From assembly GCA_016293865.1 (NCBI GenBank), contig JAEDDG010000017.1:1-40662 (forward strand): DNA of 40,662 nt, read 5' to 3'. This DNA is from Oscillospiraceae bacterium (GTDB lineage: Bacteria; Bacillota; Clostridia; Oscillospirales; Oscillospiraceae). The notes under the pieces were generated by a model. The model saw only the letters and a list, made by a program, of their open reading frames with translations, made no database searches and had not been told where the DNA came from. The translations under genes were made by a program, and so were the position numbers. Positions 37,653-40,662 of the stretch are shown piece by piece (position 1 is the first letter of the stretch; each line of letters opens with the position of its first letter).

Positions 37653-39287
37653 TTACAGGCCGGCTGCTTTACACGCGGCGGGATCCTGCCTGCTTCCGAT
37701 CGTCCTTTCGCAGAGTTCGTCGTCATGCCGCCGGATGTACGCCATGCAGTCGAGCATGGAGAGAAATATGCGCGGCTGCCTGTGATAAGAGCTGGCCTGC
37801 GGCGTCATGACGAGGTTGATGTGATAGATGACATAAGGCTTTGCGGTTGTATCGATCTTCCATTTGCCGACAGGCGTCGAAAAGCTGAATTCTCCGTTTT
37901 CAAAGGCGCTGGGATAGTGATACTGCCGGCAAAGCGCCTGGAGGTCTTTTACGGATTCGTCGCTCCGTTCGCGGCTTGTGATCGGCAAGGGACAAACAAT
38001 GTCCATTTTTGCCGTCGGTTTGCAGTATTTGCAGGGCGTGTGACCGGCCTTCACAGCGTCCCGGTACCGGGAGAAACCTTCCAGATTCGTGAGACCCTGG
38101 AGTTTTCTGCAGCTGCGGGTATGAAAATTGGTATAGCCGGCAGCTGCCCAGAAGGCGAAACGCGGCTGCGTAAGGGTATAGAAATCGTCACGTTCCGTCT
38201 TCGACTCAAACGCATTGTGTCCCCGGGCATACCGCTCATTCTGTGCCTTGCGGAAACGGGCAAGGGCTTTTTGTTCGGCCGCTGTTACACTTCGGGAGAC
38301 CACTTCTGGGAGCAGGACCTTGCCGGATTTATGAACCGGACTGTACCAGTGTCCGGCCGCCGGATTGCATACCCTGCACGGGCGGCGGCCTGTTTTTTCA
38401 CATGTGCTGTAATAGTGCGAGCCCCTGATTACACTCGCTGTGCTGAGAACCAGCCCGCAGTCACGGCGGTGGAATACACCGGAACTCTCCGCATAGACAA
38501 AACGGTACTGAGACCGGTTGATGATCTCCATGTTTTGCTCCCGCCTGCTTTTCGGCTGGTCATTGCGCATGCAGTCTGGACACGGTTTTGGCGTATCGTG
38601 GAACATATACTCCGGACCGGGCTGCCCGGTCAATGGCACGCCCGGCGGGAGCCCGCCGCAGTCCCTTGCATGGGAGACCGCGTTGCAGACGCCGGATTGA
38701 TACGGGAAATAGGCCTTGTCCGCCATGAAGGGCAGCTGCACGCTTCCTGTATCCGGAACTGCCGGCGGCGCGCCGCCCAGCAGCGACGCAGGGTATCGCA
38801 TGCAGGCAAGAGCCTTCCGGATCGCCCGGACATCGTTTTCCGCCTGGTGCTTGGGTCCGCTCGCCTGATTACCCATCGCTTTGCAGATCTGATAGGCATC
38901 TTTTCGCTCTGTGAGAAACGGAAAGACATAGTCGCTCAGAACAATAATTCTCTGCGGCACTTTCTCCTTGAGAATCAGGTTAAATGACGATTTAAGGATG
39001 TTGACAGAGTCCCGTTCCCAGAAGCAGATTGTGTCATCGTCACGGAGCCATGCTTTCAAATCAGTCAGCGCCTGGAAGATCCCGCGGGCAAAGAGAAAAT
39101 CCGACGGCTGCCCGCCGGTATATGCCATATGGCTCCAGATATGGAAAGTTTTGTCCCTGGGCCTGATTCTGACATAGAACCGTTCAGCCGCATTCCAGGC
39201 ATCGTCCACGCGCAGCGCTGCGGCCTGTGTTGGTGAGAAGTGGTGTATGTGATTGGTTACCCACTCAATGTCCATCAGAACAAACAT
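37653..39287 (-). CDS. DEDDh exonuclease-like protein with three HxxxC...CxxC zinc motifs
   Basis: A 544-aa protein of unusual build. Residues 1-165 look like a DnaQ-type exonuclease: DIE (Asp6, Glu8), a middle Asp in WERDS (Asp93) and HQAEND (His148, Asp152), the HxxxxD... pattern of the DEDDh class. Three zinc motifs follow, each His-x3-Cys, about 25 residues, then Pro-Cys-x2-Cys: H206/C210/C236/C239, H273/C277/C304/C307 and H389/C393/C419/C422, reminiscent of the Ada zinc domain. The C-terminal part (about 470-525; GKWKI...YHINL...YHRQPRIFLSMLDCMAYIRRHD) is unknown to me. The ATG at 39287 has GGAAGGGG upstream. A DNA- or RNA-processing role is inference. Confidence 0.78.
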   Translation of the reverse strand: MFVLMDIEWVTNHIHHFSPTQAAALRVDDAWNAAERFYVRIRPRDKTFHIWSHMAYTGGQPSDFLFARGIFQALTDLKAWLRDDDTICFWERDSVNILKSSFNLILKEKVPQRIIVLSDYVFPFLTERKDAYQICKAMGNQASGPKHQAENDVRAIRKALACMRYPASLLGGAPPAVPDTGSVQLPFMADKAYFPYQSGVCNAVSHARDCGGLPPGVPLTGQPGPEYMFHDTPKPCPDCMRNDQPKSRREQNMEIINRSQYRFVYAESSGVFHRRDCGLVLSTASVIRGSHYYSTCEKTGRRPCRVCNPAAGHWYSPVHKSGKVLLPEVVSRSVTAAEQKALARFRKAQNERYARGHNAFESKTERDDFYTLTQPRFAFWAAAGYTNFHTRSCRKLQGLTNLEGFSRYRDAVKAGHTPCKYCKPTAKMDIVCPLPITSRERSDESVKDLQALCRQYHYPSAFENGEFSFSTPVGKWKIDTTAKPYVIYHINLVMTPQASSYHRQPRIFLSMLDCMAYIRRHDDELCERTIGSRQDPAACKAAGL

Positions 39288-39412
39288 AAAAAAGCCCCTT
39301 CCTGTCTGGATTTCAACAGCAGGATAATCCTGAATATGTACCATAGAACGGACATTTAAAAGAACGCTGCCTGCTGTGTATCCCGCGCCGCAGCCGGAGC
39401 TGCCTGTGCGGT

Positions 39413-39449
39413 CAAAAAAGTCCCGCTGAAGCTTTGCTTCAGCGGGACT
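39413..39449 (-). terminator. Terminator of rhaD
   Basis: On the minus strand a perfect 14-bp stem (39436-39449 with 39419-39432), a 3-nt loop and six T. It separates the sugar-catabolic operon from the exonuclease-like gene. The rest of 39288-39559 holds no gene. Confidence 0.9.
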
Positions 39450-39559
39450 CAGGTATTTTATGCAGTTCGATGGCAATGCAGACGGCAGAGCCAGCCGCGC
39501 CCGGCATTCCCTGTCCGGATATACCGGAGGCTGCGCCGGCGTCCGGAGCGCGCACTGGT

Positions 39560-40375
39560 TCAGAGGTTCAGGAAATCCCTGCGGTACTTTACGCCGAGAA
39601 ATTCAGCAAGCTCTGCCAGCTGGCCGTCATTGATGGTGTTGATTCTGGGCAGGTGGGCGGTGAGCATATAGATCTGAGCCGCCTTCTCCACGGTCTCGAT
39701 CAGACCGAAGGTTTCATCCATGGTTTTTCCGGCGCCGTAGATGCCGTGCATGCCCCAGACCACCAGCCGGAAATCCTTCATTTTTTCCGCGGTGGCTTCC
39801 CCGATGGAATTGGTGCCGCAGAGCATCCAGGGCAGCACGCCGATGCCGTCGGGAAACACCATGATGCACTCGGTGCACATCTCCCAGAGCGTATGGGTGA
39901 ACGTTTTCTCATCCAGCTCGTGGACATGGCTCATGGCCAGAGTGCAGGTGGGGTGGCAGTGCATGATCACCCGGTTGGCGGGGTCAGCGGAAAGCCGCGC
40001 CATATGGCTCATCAGGTGAGTCGGGAATTCAGAGGTGAGATTCCCGCCGTCCCTGTAACCCCACAGCAGTCCGGCGGACTTCCCGTCGGAAGCGATGCGG
40101 ACAATGCCCAGATTGGTCTCGGGATCGGCATCCACGTTCTTGAAATACTTGCCGGCACCTGTGACAATGAACATCCGGCCGGCGATGGGCGCGGCGTCAA
40201 ACCCCAGGGGAATGGTGCGGATGACTTTGTTCAGATCCAGGTATTCTCCTGCCTCGGCCTCGTCCAGCAGGCAGCTGATGTTGCCGCCGTTGCGCTCGTC
40301 CCAGCCCAGCCGGTACATATTTGCAGTGGTTTTCCGCATTTCCTTCACAAAGGGAGCGGTAAAAATGTCCTTCAT
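39560..40375 (-). CDS. rhaD: Rhamnulose-1-phosphate aldolase
   Basis: A 271-aa class II (zinc) aldolase that cleaves L-rhamnulose 1-phosphate to dihydroxyacetone phosphate and L-lactaldehyde. The N-terminal MYRLGWDERNGGNIS, the IVTGAGKYF segment, the zinc ligands in MHCHPT with a later WGMHG, and a length near the usual 274 aa all fit RhaD rather than the shorter FucA. The ATG at 40375 has AAGAGGT upstream; a longer frame lacks an SD. It follows a lactaldehyde reductase gene by 51 bases, the logical next step of the pathway, so the two form an operon. Confidence 0.93.
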   Translation of the reverse strand: MKDIFTAPFVKEMRKTTANMYRLGWDERNGGNISCLLDEAEAGEYLDLNKVIRTIPLGFDAAPIAGRMFIVTGAGKYFKNVDADPETNLGIVRIASDGKSAGLLWGYRDGGNLTSEFPTHLMSHMARLSADPANRVIMHCHPTCTLAMSHVHELDEKTFTHTLWEMCTECIMVFPDGIGVLPWMLCGTNSIGEATAEKMKDFRLVVWGMHGIYGAGKTMDETFGLIETVEKAAQIYMLTAHLPRINTINDGQLAELAEFLGVKYRRDFLNL

Positions 40376-40426
40376 GATCGAAACCTCTTTTGAATGCCGG
40401 GCAGTTTCCTGTCCGGCCCGGAGCAA

Positions 40427-40662
40427 TTACATCAGCTTGCGGATCAGGCCCTTGATATCTTCCACGGAAGCGGCCTTGGGGTTGCCGGGGGCGCAGGCGT
40501 CGGCAGCAGCGGACTGGGCCAGGAACTCCAGATCCTCCTCTTTGATGGCGGGCAGCTTGGTGGGAATGCCCACATCCACGCTCAGCTGGCGGACGGCGTC
40601 AACCGCGGCCTTGCGGTAGGTTTCCTGATCCATGCCGGAGGTGTCCACGCCCATGGCCTCGG
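40427..40662 (-). CDS. fucO: Iron-containing alcohol dehydrogenase, lactaldehyde reductase-like, C-terminus only
   Basis: The last 78 codons of a gene that continues past the right edge. The end (AMGVDTSGMDQETYRKAAVDA...LSVDVGIPTKLP...EEDLEFLAQSAAADACAPGNPKAASVEDIKGLIRK) matches FucO-type lactaldehyde reductases, which reduce lactaldehyde to 1,2-propanediol with NADH during anaerobic rhamnose or fucose use. The conserved DxxxxGNP segment near the C-terminus is present. The metal ligands lie outside the window. Its position directly upstream of rhaD supports the assignment. Confidence 0.85.
   Translation of the reverse strand, partial: EAMGVDTSGMDQETYRKAAVDAVRQLSVDVGIPTKLPAIKEEDLEFLAQSAAADACAPGNPKAASVEDIKGLIRKLM

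Overview
The window looks like chromosome of a GC-rich Clostridia (Firmicutes), probably a gut anaerobe of the Oscillospirales type. This is an inference from gene content and style: the recJ-relA-dtd-aspS order, a CBS/DRTGG inorganic pyrophosphatase, Firmicutes-type XRE regulators, a DUF2975-XRE pair, strong SD sites, TTG/GTG starts and high G+C at third codon positions. That GC bias also creates long antisense open frames over most real genes; these are not annotated.

Layout. 1-2,043: a partial membrane protein, then a URO-D/MtaA-like protein, both on the minus strand. 2,065-9,733: one minus-strand operon of five genes: an L-sorbose-1-phosphate-reductase-like dehydrogenase, E2, E3, a fused alpha-beta E1 of a 2-oxo acid dehydrogenase complex, and a HAD phosphatase. 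A TTGACA-N17-TACAAT promoter with an overlapping palindrome starts it and a hairpin with a T-run ends it. 9,868-16,455: core genes, namely a Mn-type CBS-pyrophosphatase (+), then minus-strand murA, a YycJ-like MBL hydrolase, rlmH, a 104-aa acidic protein and phosphoglucomutase. 16,677-19,552: a possible Arg-rich microprotein and a two-gene operon (second URO-D/MtaA-like protein and an FAD oxidoreductase). 19,604-20,736: DUF2975-XRE pair with an unusual promoter. 20,850-27,186: recJ-relA-dtd-aspS. 27,258-31,238: tRNA-Arg(ACG), a GpsA-like dehydrogenase, two small divergent genes, a SpoU methyltransferase and a DUF2935 protein.

31,249-39,449 is the accessory part. It holds the relic of a deleted gene that kept its promoter, operator, SD and terminator (it could now make a ~170-nt RNA); a three-gene cassette of macro domain-HTH fusion, stand-alone SpoT-like alarmone hydrolase and cytoplasmic VWA protein, the last with its SD buried in a 13-bp stem; a WYL regulator; a lipoprotein; a conserved small basic protein; an XRE regulator; and a 544-aa protein joining a DEDDh exonuclease-like domain to three HxxxC...CxxC zinc motifs. 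The window ends in sugar catabolism: rhaD (rhamnulose-1-phosphate aldolase) and the C-terminus of a fucO-type lactaldehyde reductase, which together would take deoxysugar phosphate to 1,2-propanediol.

The strongest candidates for something new are the macro/alarmone-hydrolase/VWA cassette with its translational hairpin, the exonuclease-triple-zinc protein, and the promoter-to-terminator relic. All functional ideas about them are inference; no database search was possible.
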